Below, piece after piece: positions 1-6,680 of a stretch of DNA of 12,698 nucleotides. Both the position numbers and the translations under genes were made by a program. Origin of the DNA: Clostridium_AD sp047624165 (lineage in GTDB: Bacteria > Bacillota > Clostridia > Clostridiales > Clostridiaceae); NCBI GenBank assembly GCA_047624165.1, contig JBLHPD010000142.1, positions 1 to 12,698 on the forward strand. Reading direction: 5' to 3'. Each line of letters starts with the position of its first letter. The stretch's first letter is position 1. Under the pieces are notes generated by a model. That model searched no databases, was not told the DNA's origin, and saw only the letters and a list, made by a program, of their open reading frames with translations.

Positions 1-210
1 AGTATAAAATCTATTAATCGTTCCTACGATAAAATAACAATATAAAAAAAAGATTGTTAATTGTCACTAAGTTGGTATAAACTTTAAAAGTAAGTTAAAA
101 TATCATCTTTACAGAAGATGGTAGCTCAGTAGGAGATGAATTAACTGCTCCAACAGGAGATGATTAACCGTTCTCACACTAGCCATTCAATTTTGAAAGG
201 AAGGATAAGC
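1..210 (+). other. Leader region upstream of folC
   Basis: No gene is visible in these 210 bases. Near the folC end there is a small hairpin, CATCTT (104-109) pairing with AAGATG (115-120). It is followed by two imperfect direct copies of CAGTAGGAGATGAATTAAC (125-143) and CAACAGGAGATGATTAAC (151-168). GGAG at 132-135 and 156-159 could each pair with the CTCC at 148-151. The ATG at 160 lies in frame with folC, but its GGAG sits directly against the codon. It is therefore a poor start, and the stretch is better read as untranslated leader. The first 100 bases look like plain AT-rich intergenic DNA. Confidence 0.4.
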
Positions 211-1563
211 ATGAATTATGATGAGGCTAAATCTTATATAAAAGACACAGCCAAGTTTGGTAGCAAACTTGGGCTTGAAAGAACAGAAAAAATATTAGAA
301 CTTTTAGGAGATCCACATAAGAAATTGAAATGTATACATATTGCAGGAACTAATGGAAAAGGTTCAACGACTGCTATGGTGACTACGGTTTTGGTGGAAG
401 CCGGATACACGGTAGGGTCATATACCTCGCCATTTATTGAAGAGTTTGAAGAACGGATTCAAATAAATAATAAGAATATCTCTAAAGGGGATTTAAGTGA
501 TATCGTAACAGAGGTTTCAAAAGCAGTAGAAAAGGTAGTGGAACTAGGGCACGGTAACCCAACAGAATTTGAAATCATTACTTGTACAGGTTTTTTATAT
601 TTTTATAAAAATAATGTAGATTATGCAGTGGTTGAAGTAGGGATTGGAGGGAGGCTTGACTCAACAAATGTAATTATACCTATTTTAAGTATTATTACAT
701 CTATTAGCCTAGACCATACTCAAATATTAGGAGATACCATAGAGAAAATTGCTTATGAAAAAGCAGGTATAATTAAGCAAGGGATTCCCGTAGTTATGTT
801 TCCTTCGCAAAAGGAAATTTACGATGTAATAGAAAGAAAATGCATAGAAAAAAAATGCAAATTAATAAAAGTATCACAAAATTCATCTGTATATTTGGGT
901 AAGGAAAATTTGAAGCAAGCTGCAATAACTTCAATTGAGGGGACAGTATTTAAAAGTAGTAAGATTATAACTCAAAAAATTAGAGTTAATACTTTAAATA
1001 GCGATTATATTATTGATTTGGCACTTTTAGGGAAACATCAATTATTAAACTGTAGTGTAGCAGTTCATGCTATAGAGGAACTTATAGTGCAAGGTACTAA
1101 AATTAGTAAAGATAACATACTAAATGGGCTTGGTAAAGTACTGTGGCCAGCAAGGCTTGAGGTGATGAATATAAAGCCATTGGTTGTTATAGATGGAGCA
1201 CATAATATAGATGGCATAGAAAACCTTACTGAAAGTATTGATATGTATTTTAATTATCATAAAATTATATTAATCTTAGGAATCCTTGCGGATAAACAAG
1301 TGGGTGCGATGATAAAAACTATAGTTCCGAAGGCGAGTAGAGTTATCACTGTTACGCCACATAGTGAACGTGCAGAACTTTCGCAAAAGTTAAAAGATCA
1401 AGTAGAAAAATATACTACTAGGTGTGAGGCAATTGAAGATTATAGGTCGGCATATGAAAAAGCTTTGAGCTATTGCGGAGAAGAAGACTTATTATTGGTA
1501 GCGGGCTCTTTATACATGGTGGGAGATATGAGAAGAATAATACGAGGGGTTCATAGATGTTAA
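211..1563 (+). CDS. folC: Folylpolyglutamate synthase / dihydrofolate synthase FolC
   Basis: This cytosolic ATP-dependent ligase adds glutamate to folates, and in many bacteria also joins dihydropteroate to glutamate. In 450 residues it shows the family motifs in order: P-loop GTNGKGS (46-52), YTSPF plus ERIQIN (71-86), GIGGRLDSTN (144-153) with Glu142 before it, SLDH (166-169), EKAGIIK (183-189, holding the conserved Lys), GKHQLLN (274-280), WPARLE (312-317) and DGAHN (328-332) of the C-terminal Mur-ligase-type domain. Length is normal and nothing is missing. I chose ATG 211 because AAGGAAGG (197-204) is well spaced before it and the family normally begins MNYxEA. An in-frame ATG at 160 would add 17 unlikely residues. 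The gene stands alone and ends at a strong terminator. Whether it has both activities or only folylpolyglutamate synthesis cannot be told from sequence. Confidence 0.95.
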   Translation: MNYDEAKSYIKDTAKFGSKLGLERTEKILELLGDPHKKLKCIHIAGTNGKGSTTAMVTTVLVEAGYTVGSYTSPFIEEFEERIQINNKNISKGDLSDIVTEVSKAVEKVVELGHGNPTEFEIITCTGFLYFYKNNVDYAVVEVGIGGRLDSTNVIIPILSIITSISLDHTQILGDTIEKIAYEKAGIIKQGIPVVMFPSQKEIYDVIERKCIEKKCKLIKVSQNSSVYLGKENLKQAAITSIEGTVFKSSKIITQKIRVNTLNSDYIIDLALLGKHQLLNCSVAVHAIEELIVQGTKISKDNILNGLGKVLWPARLEVMNIKPLVVIDGAHNIDGIENLTESIDMYFNYHKIILILGILADKQVGAMIKTIVPKASRVITVTPHSERAELSQKLKDQVEKYTTRCEAIEDYRSAYEKALSYCGEEDLLLVAGSLYMVGDMRRIIRGVHRC

Positions 1564-1609
1564 TTATTTATTTTATATGATCACGATAAGAATTATTAAT
1601 AATTTGTAA

Positions 1610-1655
1610 AAATAGACAAGACACATATTTTACATAATATGTGTCTTGTCTATTT
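1610..1655. terminator. Strong bidirectional hairpin terminator between folC and the TSCPD gene
   Basis: A perfect 20-bp stem is formed by 1610-1629 and 1636-1655 around the loop TTACAT. On the minus strand the stem is followed by a run of T (TCTATTTTTAC), and on the plus strand by a weaker T-rich tail. It lies between two convergent genes, so it probably stops folC transcription from the left and TSCPD-gene transcription from the right. Confidence 0.85.
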
Positions 1656-1715
1656 ACTTATAATAAAATAAAAAATAAGTCGAAATACTAGCTTATAATC
1701 ATACGCCTAAATTAA

Positions 1716-1964
1716 TTAAGGAGTTACAAGAAATTCTTCAAGCGCCAAAGCTAACTGATCGGGGCAAGAAGTAATTTTATCACCACAGCGAATACCCTTA
1801 AGTCTCTTTATAGCTTCGTTAACTTCCATTCCTTTTATTAGGGTTGAAATTGCAAGTAAACTTCCTGGACAACCATTTGTAAAAACAACAGACCTTATTT
1901 TATTATTAACAATTTCAAAATCTATTTTGTTTGAACAAACGCCTTTGGGTTTATAACTATACAT
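1716..1964 (-). CDS. Small TSCPD-domain protein (TIGR03905-type)
   Basis: This is an 82-residue protein whose C-terminal part carries the TSCPD signature (residues 65-69). Four cysteines, C10, C32 (in NGCPG), C60 and C67, sit in the pattern typical of this short clostridial family and could form a metal site or a redox pair. The TSCPD domain is otherwise known as a C-terminal module of vitamin B12-dependent ribonucleotide reductases. The free-standing version has no established function, and I infer none. The start is well supported: GGAGG (1975-1971 on the minus strand) lies 6 nt before ATG. A good sigma-A-like promoter sits further upstream (2007-2036). The gene is convergent with folC and shares its terminator. 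Confidence 0.88.
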   Translation of the reverse strand: MYSYKPKGVCSNKIDFEIVNNKIRSVVFTNGCPGSLLAISTLIKGMEVNEAIKRLKGIRCGDKITSCPDQLALALEEFLVTP

Positions 1965-2006
1965 AATGAACCTCCATCTTCTGTAATTTTAATGATCACA
2001 AAAGAT

Positions 2007-2036
2007 ATTATATACTATTAAGTAGCTTTATTTCAA
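2007..2036 (-). promoter_or_regulatory. Sigma-A-like promoter for the TSCPD gene
   Basis: Read on the minus strand, TTGAAA (2036-2031) and TATAAT (2012-2007) are separated by 18 bp. Transcription would start near position 2000 and give a leader of about 35 nt carrying the GGAGG site. The match is 5/6 and 6/6 to the sigma-A boxes. Confidence 0.65.
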
Positions 2037-2060
2037 TAAATAAATTTCCATGAAAACTCG

Positions 2061-2089
2061 TTAGCAGATTATAACTATTTTCATATTAT
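2061..2089 (+). promoter_or_regulatory. Weak candidate promoter for the propeller gene
   Basis: TTAGCA (2061-2066) and TATTAT (2084-2089) are 17 bp apart, a 4/6 and 5/6 match to sigma-A boxes. The predicted start would fall almost on the ribosome binding site, which makes the call doubtful. CATATTAT at 2082-2089 also resembles a mother-cell sigma-E/K -10 box, but no matching -35 is present at the right distance. Confidence 0.3.
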
Positions 2090-2110
2090 GATTGTGAGGA
2101 GGTGAGGAAT

Positions 2111-2992
2111 TTGAGAAAGTTATATGTATGTAGTACTTCAGCAGATTGCATATCAAAAGTAAACTTGGATTTATTTATAGAAGAAGAAAAAATATATTTA
2201 GATAAACGAAATCTCAAAAGAATTGGTCCTCATGGCATATATGTTTATAAAAACAAGCTATTAACAGCTAATAGTTATGATAATAGCATTTCCATGGTTG
2301 ATATTGATAGTTATGAAACTGAAAGTTATTTTATAGGCATGCATTGTAATGATTTATCAGTTTATGATAATAAAGCTTATGTTATTTGTGGAGATTCTGA
2401 TGATATAATAGTTTTTGATTTAGAGAAAAGAACCATTGTAGAATCTATTCCATGTGGTAATTTACCCCATAGTATTTATATTTGTAAAAGAAAGAATATT
2501 ATTATAGTAGCAAATATGAATAGTGACAGTATAACAATAATAGACTGTGCTATCAATGGAAATATTAAAAATGTTAGAGTTGGGTCATACCCTACTAAAG
2601 CGCTAATTACTCCTGATGGAAATTATATTTTAGTTTGCGAGAGTAATATAGGAACGGATAACAAAGGAAGTATAAGCATTATATCATTAAAAAATTATAA
2701 CGTATTGTATAAGATACCTGTTGGTAATTCCCCGGTGGATATGTATTGTAATGAAAGATACTGCTATATTTCAAACTTTGGAGAGGGTACAGTTAGTAAA
2801 ATAGACATAAATAATTACAAAGAGTTAAAGAAAATTAAAGTTGGAGGTATGCCTAGAGGGATACTAGAAGATGAAAAATATTTGTATGTAGGTGATAATT
2901 ATAATAATTTACTTTTTAGAATCGATAAAATCACTGAAAATAAAAAAGCCATTTCTATTGGCCGAGAGCCCACAGGAATGACACTTCTATAA
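2111..2992 (+). CDS. YncE/YVTN-family beta-propeller protein, cytosolic
   Basis: The 293-residue protein is built of repeated beta-propeller blades of roughly 40 residues. Recurrent phrases of the type I-x-VG-x-P-x-(G/D)-h are visible, for example CGNLPHSIYI, VGSYPTKALI, VGNSPVDMYC, VGGMPRGILE and IGREPTGMTL, each followed by a short strand and a turn. These match YncE/YVTN repeat proteins. There is no signal peptide or membrane segment, so it probably acts in the cytosol or inside the spore. It contains about ten cysteines, high for such a protein. I prefer TTG 2111, because AGGAGG (2097-2102) lies 8 nt before it. The in-frame GTG at 2102 overlaps that site and would give 296 residues. The ligand and role are unknown. 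Its stop codon is only 3 bp from the stop of the opposing DUF4364 gene. Confidence 0.82.
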   Translation: MRKLYVCSTSADCISKVNLDLFIEEEKIYLDKRNLKRIGPHGIYVYKNKLLTANSYDNSISMVDIDSYETESYFIGMHCNDLSVYDNKAYVICGDSDDIIVFDLEKRTIVESIPCGNLPHSIYICKRKNIIIVANMNSDSITIIDCAINGNIKNVRVGSYPTKALITPDGNYILVCESNIGTDNKGSISIISLKNYNVLYKIPVGNSPVDMYCNERYCYISNFGEGTVSKIDINNYKELKKIKVGGMPRGILEDEKYLYVGDNYNNLLFRIDKITENKKAISIGREPTGMTLL

Positions 2993-3013
2993 AAATTAAT
3001 CACTTATTAGAAG
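2984..3013. other. Weak AT-rich hairpin spanning two convergent stop codons
   Basis: CTTCTA-TAA (2984-2992) can pair with TTA-t-TAGAAG (3004-3013) with one bulged base and an 11-nt loop. It covers both stop codons of the propeller gene and the DUF4364 gene. Only three GC pairs are present and the plus-side tail (GTTTATTATC) is only moderately T-rich, so termination here is probably inefficient. Confidence 0.35.
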
Positions 3014-3523
3014 GTTTATTATCTTATTATAAAAATCAGAGGGATTATTTCTCCACTTGGTGCATAAATCCCGTGCTTGCTTGTTTGACGCTACACTAAG
3101 TTTAATATCTATAAGGGTAAAACTATCTTCTGACGCAGTTAGGTTAACTAAATAGTTATTATTGTTTTCTATTGTGTAATCAGCGCTAATAGTTAGCTCT
3201 TTTTTGATATTTTCAATATGAGATTTCAAGTAGTTATCGATAAGCTGCAACTTGCTATCAGAAATTCTTCCTTTAAATAAAGACAGAACATTGTCACCCT
3301 TTTTTGTAATTACTAATCTATGTTTACCTTTCTGCTCAGTATTACTAATCAGGTTAGAAGCAATAAGTTCCGTAATATATTGTTGCAGTGTAAAATAATT
3401 TATAAAATTATTTTCTAGAATAATTTGTGTTATTTGAATATTAGAAATAGGGAGCTTTATTTTATAAAATATATAAAGTAAAAGAAGCTTATTTTCAGCT
3501 AAGTCTAAAGCATCTTCAAACAT
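2996..3523 (-). CDS. DUF4364 family protein (winged-helix-like, probable regulator)
   Basis: The 175-residue protein begins MFEDALDLAENKLLLLYIF and continues with LPISNIQITQIILENNFINY and FTLQQYITEL, the well-conserved start of the clostridial DUF4364 family. The first about 75 residues look like a winged helix-turn-helix domain, with a basic stretch (KGKHRLVITKKG) as the wing. The rest looks like an alpha/beta partner or effector domain. DNA binding is an inference from the fold pattern, and no target is known. ATG 3523 is chosen because AGGAGG (3536-3531) lies 7 nt upstream. An in-frame upstream ATG at 3556 would add 11 residues that include the ribosome binding site itself. The gene has its own promoter and runs convergent with the propeller gene. 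Confidence 0.85.
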   Translation of the reverse strand: MFEDALDLAENKLLLLYIFYKIKLPISNIQITQIILENNFINYFTLQQYITELIASNLISNTEQKGKHRLVITKKGDNVLSLFKGRISDSKLQLIDNYLKSHIENIKKELTISADYTIENNNNYLVNLTASEDSFTLIDIKLSVASNKQARDLCTKWRNNPSDFYNKIINLLISD

Positions 3524-3560
3524 ATCATATCCTCCTTGTAGTTCACCGGCGTACAAAACA

Positions 3561-3587
3561 ATTATAGAATGTTTCGTTTCATGTAAA
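3561..3587 (-). promoter_or_regulatory. Candidate sigma-A promoter for the DUF4364 gene
   Basis: On the minus strand TTTACA (3587-3582) is followed after 15 bp by a perfect TATAAT (3566-3561). The spacer is shorter than the ideal 17 bp. Transcription would begin about 30 nt before the start codon, leaving the AGGAGG site in the leader. Confidence 0.5.
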
Positions 3588-3605
3588 ATTAACTATAAAC
3601 AGTAT

Positions 3606-3650
3606 AACATAAAAAGCACCAAAATGAATTGGTGCTTTTTATGTTTTAAT
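3606..3650. terminator. Hairpin terminator between divergent genes
   Basis: The arms 3606-3622 and 3629-3645 form a 17-bp stem containing AAAAAGCACC and GGTGCTTTTT around a 6-nt loop. On the plus strand it ends in a T-rich tail (ATGTTTTAAT). It stands upstream of the DUF4364 promoter and upstream of the deacetylase gene, that is, between two divergent genes, where a terminator is not expected. The likely use is to stop plus-strand transcripts that have read through from the propeller gene. Confidence 0.75.
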
Positions 3651-3823
3651 AATTTATAAGGTTCATAAATTTTTGGAAAGTTTTATGAAAATAAAATTTA
3701 TAAATAAAATTATACATATATATTAACTTTTAGAATATAAATTTAAAGTATAAATGTAACTGCGAGGCGACAGTTGATATTTGTTGTCTGATGCACATTG
3801 ATATAAGGAGGATATAGGAGGGT
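3651..3823 (+). other. Intergenic region before the deacetylase gene
   Basis: No gene fits here. The first 100 bases are almost pure A/T with several possible -10 boxes (for example TATAAA) but no confident -35 partner. The last 70 bases are less AT-rich and hold a small dyad, AACTG...CAGTT, around CGAGGCGA (about 3760-3778). Two purine-rich sites follow, AAGGAGG (3805-3811) and AGGAGGG (3816-3822). A mother-cell sigma promoter would be expected for a PdaB-type gene, but I cannot point to one. Confidence 0.35.
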
Positions 3824-4573
3824 ATGGGTTACATAAAAAGGAATTTAATAGTATTTTGTGTGATTTTCTTTGGGATTTTAGGGGTGACATGTATTTATAA
3901 CTTAAAAACTAAGGGCGTGTTTTTGGGGCAGCAGCGTAAATTACCAATTTACAGCGTAGATACTAAAGAGAAAAAAATTGCAATTTCCTTTGATGCAAGT
4001 TGGGGCGATGACAAAACAGATGATATATTAAAAACATTAGATAAGTACAATGCTAAAGCGACGTTTTTTTTAGTGGGAGCGTGGATAGATCAATACCCGG
4101 ATAAATTAAAGACGATGTTTGAAAAAGGTCATGAAATAGGGAATCATTCTAATAAGCATCCTATAATGACCACAATATCTAAAGAGAATATGATAAAGGA
4201 AATAGCTATAACTGATGCTAAAATAATGTCTATAACAGGAAAACCAGCAGTGCTTTTTAGATGTCCATCTGGAGAGTATAATAATTTAGTAATTGAAACC
4301 GTGGAGGCAACAAATCACTATTGTATTCAATGGGATGCAGATAGTATCGATTGGAAAGAACAAGGGGCGGAGATTGAGTATAATAGAATAATAGAAAAGA
4401 CGAGGCCTGGGTCTATACTTTTATTTCACAATAATGCCAAATATACCCCTGAAAATTTAGAAAAAGTTTTAGAATACTTTAAAGCTCAAGGTTATGAATT
4501 TGTAACAATATCAGACATTATATATAAAGATAATTATTATATAAATCAAGCAGGAAAACAAATACAAAAATAA
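3824..4573 (+). CDS. PdaB-type polysaccharide deacetylase, membrane-anchored
   Basis: This 249-residue carbohydrate esterase family 4 protein probably removes acetyl groups from peptidoglycan or another polysaccharide. Residues 8-26 form one hydrophobic segment after a short basic start, indicating a signal anchor that places the catalytic domain outside the membrane. The NodB-like domain (about 50-235) shows motif 1 as SFDASWG (55-61), the zinc motif H108-x3-H112, RCPSG (146-150), QWDADSIDW (169-177) and LLFHNN (199-204). Motif 1 has Ala58 where classical enzymes have a second Asp; this is also the form seen in the sporulation protein PdaB, which this resembles most. A role in spore cortex or germination is inferred from that likeness. 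An in-frame stop at 3815 makes ATG 3824 the first possible start. Ribosome binding sites lie 12 and about 1 nt away, neither ideal. Confidence 0.88.
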   Translation: MGYIKRNLIVFCVIFFGILGVTCIYNLKTKGVFLGQQRKLPIYSVDTKEKKIAISFDASWGDDKTDDILKTLDKYNAKATFFLVGAWIDQYPDKLKTMFEKGHEIGNHSNKHPIMTTISKENMIKEIAITDAKIMSITGKPAVLFRCPSGEYNNLVIETVEATNHYCIQWDADSIDWKEQGAEIEYNRIIEKTRPGSILLFHNNAKYTPENLEKVLEYFKAQGYEFVTISDIIYKDNYYINQAGKQIQK

Positions 4574-4750
4574 ATGCTAAAAGTATTGAAATTTAGTGAG
4601 CATTTGTATTATAATGGGAATACCAATTAATTATAATTTTGGCAAAATATCTACAAACAAAATTATATAAGTATTAGGTATATTACATTATAAAACTGAA
4701 TACTTATATTCTAAGGAAAGTTTACTAAAACACTAAGGGAAAGAGGGGTT

Positions 4751-5446
4751 ATGATGGATAATGTTATGTTAAATAACAAGATTTATTTAGAAGGGAAAGT
4801 AATATCTGAATTAAAATTCAGTCATGAAATGTATGGGGAAGGGTTTTATGTATTTGATTTTGAGGTTTGGAGACTTAGCGAAACAACTGATATTTTAACC
4901 ATAACAATTTCAGAAAGATTAATCGCAGGTATGAATATTAACATTGGAAATGAATTTATAGTTGAAGGCCAACTTAGATCTTACAATAAATTTATTGAGG
5001 GATCTAATAGATTAATCTTAACAGTATTTGCTAGAGATATTAAAATTTGTGAGGAACGAAGTAAGAATCCAAATCAGATATTTTTAGATGGATATATTTG
5101 CAAAAGCCCAGTATATAGGACAACTCCTTTTGGAAGAGAGATTGCGGACATGCTACTTGCAGTGAACAGATTGTATAACAAATCTGATTATATACCTACA
5201 ATTGCATGGGGACGAAATTCTAGATTTTGTAAAAGTCTTGAAGTAGGAGATAATATAAGAATTTGGGGGAGACTTCAGAGTAGAGAATATCAAAAGAAAT
5301 TATCAGACGATGAAGTTATAAAAAAAGTGGCATATGAAGTGTCTATATCAAAGATGGAAAAAGTTAATAAAGATGGTGAAAACGAAGAAGAAGCAGATAT
5401 GGTAATTGATGAAGAGCATGACTTTGATGCTCTAGACGTTATCTAG
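4751..5446 (+). CDS. SSB-like protein with two OB folds
   Basis: This 231-residue protein appears to hold two OB folds in tandem, at about 9-104 and 108-206. The second is clearly SSB/PriB-like: LDGYICKSPVYRTTPFGREI, then LAVNR, IPTIAWG and the GRLQSREY strand mirror the strand order of bacterial SSB. The last 25 residues are very acidic and end in DFDALDVI, comparable with the acidic tip by which SSB recruits partners, though the usual DDDIPF ending is absent. Single-stranded DNA binding is therefore likely. It is probably not the main replicative SSB, which has one OB fold and is about 140-180 residues long. Starts at 4751 and 4754 (adjacent ATG codons) are both possible; GAGGGG (4743-4748) fits 4754 slightly better. 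It may act in competence or repair, but that is a guess. Confidence 0.8.
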   Translation: MMDNVMLNNKIYLEGKVISELKFSHEMYGEGFYVFDFEVWRLSETTDILTITISERLIAGMNINIGNEFIVEGQLRSYNKFIEGSNRLILTVFARDIKICEERSKNPNQIFLDGYICKSPVYRTTPFGREIADMLLAVNRLYNKSDYIPTIAWGRNSRFCKSLEVGDNIRIWGRLQSREYQKKLSDDEVIKKVAYEVSISKMEKVNKDGENEEEADMVIDEEHDFDALDVI

Positions 5447-5467
5447 TATATATATTCATAATACAAA

Positions 5468-5487
5468 TTTTCAACTTTAGTTGAAAA
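5468..5487. other. Small hairpin after the SSB-like gene
   Basis: TTTTCAAC and GTTGAAAA form an 8-bp stem with a 4-nt loop, 22 bases after the stop codon. It lacks a T run on the plus strand and leads directly into the first 33-nt repeat, so it is a weak terminator at best. Confidence 0.35.
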
Positions 5488-5566
5488 GAGCCAGTATTAC
5501 TCAGTTTAAGACGTAGAAAAGAGTAAATATTACTGAAATCAAGACGCAGAAAAGAGCAAGTATTAC
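5483..5566 (+). repeat. Three direct repeats, 33-nt period
   Basis: Units begin at 5483, 5516 and 5549, each starting GAAAAGAG and followed by (C/A)AGTATTAC or a close variant. Units 1 and 2 match at 25 of 33 positions, and unit 3 keeps only the first 18 positions before diverging. An inverted copy of the unit-3 core lies at 5723-5738. The repeats are non-coding and fill the space behind the SSB-like gene. Confidence 0.75.
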
Positions 5567-5738
5567 GTAAAATGCATTCGAACAAGCTTTAGTAATTCAA
5601 AATAATTTTAATGAATGATGCGTTAAGAAAAGTGCATGTTTGAGTGTTAGCGAGTTTGCACTTTTTAGCATTATTCATTAAAATTATTTTAGAATTACTT
5701 AGCACAGTGAGATGCAGTTGTAGTAATACTTGCTCTTT
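5551..5738. repeat. Long nested palindrome between the SSB-like gene and dapH
   Basis: Three sets of arms are nested. The outer arms 5551-5566 and 5723-5738 match over 16 bp perfectly. The middle arms 5591-5621 and 5668-5699 pair over 31 bp with one bulge and one G-T pair. The inner arms AAAAGTGCA (5628-5636) and TGCACTTTT (5657-5665) enclose a 20-nt loop. The right end stops 4 bp before the dapH stop codon. It could act as a bidirectional terminator for the two convergent genes. Its size, nesting and association with direct repeats also suit a small mobile palindromic (MITE-like) element. No transposase or clear target-site duplication is seen. Confidence 0.75.
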
Positions 5739-5742
5739 GTTC

Positions 5743-6453
5743 TTATTTTCTTAGGTCATCAAGTAGCTTTGTTTTTTCTTTAGTGCGATTATCCACATTT
5801 TTTATTATTTTTGCTGGGGCTCCAGCAACTACAACATTCTCTGGGACATCATTTACAACTACGGATCCTGCTGCTACCACAGAGTTAGTTCCAATTTTCA
5901 CGCCTTCGAGTATTACAGCATTTGCTCCAATTAGTACATTATCTCCGATTTCACAAGGACTTTTACTTGGCGGTTCTAGAACACCTGCAACTACTGCGCC
6001 TGCACCTAAATGAACTCGTCTGCCGAGTTTTCCACGTGCTCCAACCACAGCATTCATATCTATCATAGTTTCATCGCCAATTTCAGCACCTATATTAATT
6101 ACAGCACCCATCATTATAACGGCATTTTTGCCTATGGTAACCTTATCCCGTATAATTGCACCTGGTTCAATTCTTGCATCGATATTTTTGAGATCTATTA
6201 GAGGAATGGCAGAGTTTCGTCTGTCTTGTTCAAGTTTAAATTTTTTGATCTTGTCTTTGTATTTTATTAGAAAATCTGATACCTCTTCACTTTCTCCAAA
6301 TAGCATATAAAAATTTCCGCTTCCGAAATTTTCTATATTTCCAAACTGGCATTGTGATAAATCTCCGTCAATATAGAGTTTAATTGGAGTAGCTTTTTTA
6401 GCCTCTTTTATGTACCTTGCAATTTCATAAGGGTCTGTTAAATCATAGTTCAT
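5743..6453 (-). CDS. dapH: Tetrahydrodipicolinate N-acetyltransferase DapH
   Basis: This enzyme uses acetyl-CoA to acetylate tetrahydrodipicolinate, opening the N-acetyl branch to meso-diaminopimelate and lysine. The 236-residue length is normal for the family. The first about 88 residues form the alpha/beta N-terminal domain. From about 89 to 215 comes a left-handed beta-helix of hexapeptide repeats (IGKNAV, IGAEIG, IGDNVL, IGANAV, IGTNSV) with the loop VLEPPSKSPCEIG (158-170) and the ending GSVVVNDVPENVVVAGAPAK that marks this acyltransferase class. The start ATG has GAGGAG about 8 nt upstream. It is divergent from the aminotransferase gene that probably performs the next step, and convergent with the SSB-like gene. 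No lysine riboswitch is visible in its 227-bp upstream region. Nomenclature varies: it is also called DapD in some annotations. Confidence 0.95.
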   Translation of the reverse strand: MNYDLTDPYEIARYIKEAKKATPIKLYIDGDLSQCQFGNIENFGSGNFYMLFGESEEVSDFLIKYKDKIKKFKLEQDRRNSAIPLIDLKNIDARIEPGAIIRDKVTIGKNAVIMMGAVINIGAEIGDETMIDMNAVVGARGKLGRRVHLGAGAVVAGVLEPPSKSPCEIGDNVLIGANAVILEGVKIGTNSVVAAGSVVVNDVPENVVVAGAPAKIIKNVDNRTKEKTKLLDDLRK

Positions 6454-6680
6454 AGTTATGCTCCTCTCATATTATAAGTATTAATCCAAGTTCTTGATTT
6501 TATGCACTTAATATCAGTAAACTTTAAAATAAAACTATATATTCTATAAATGATATATTAAAATCTACAATTTTTAAAGGAAAATATTATTATTTTTATT
6601 TAAAAATTTAAATATTAATGATTTTTATACTATTATATAGTAAAATACTTATAATTCAAACAAATAAAAAGGATGATATT
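6454..6680. other. Divergent intergenic region between dapH and the aminotransferase gene
   Basis: This 227-bp stretch is very AT-rich and must hold both promoters. On the minus strand a TATAAT lies only about 20 bases from the dapH start, too close to be sure of. On the plus strand several TATTAT/TATAAT boxes occur before 6660, but none has a convincing -35. No riboswitch-like fold or conserved operator was recognised. Confidence 0.4.

Noticed and set aside
118..151. tRNA-like string GTAGCTCAGTAGGAGA before folC
   Set aside because: It resembles a D arm only by a few bases; the GAGC half, the anticodon arm and the T arm are absent.
160..210. Longer folC start at ATG 160
   Set aside because: The GGAG abuts the codon and the extra residues do not resemble the family, while ATG 211 has AAGGAAGG at a good distance.
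4566..4690. Terminator and dyads between the deacetylase and SSB-like genes (AAATGCT...AGCATTT; TATAAGTATT...AATACTTATA)
   Set aside because: The loops are 20 nt or longer and no T run follows; in DNA this AT-rich such dyads are common by chance.
5483..5566. CRISPR array
   Set aside because: There are only three degenerate units placed end to end, with no unique spacers between conserved repeats and no cas genes.
5783..6310. Three plus-strand open frames of 60-76 codons opposite dapH
   Set aside because: They are antisense shadows of a well-supported gene, with low-complexity Thr/Ala/Pro/Ser content and no ribosome binding sites.
6618..6680. Longer aminotransferase start at ATG 6618
   Set aside because: There is no ribosome binding site and the added 21 residues are AT-coded sequence without family similarity.
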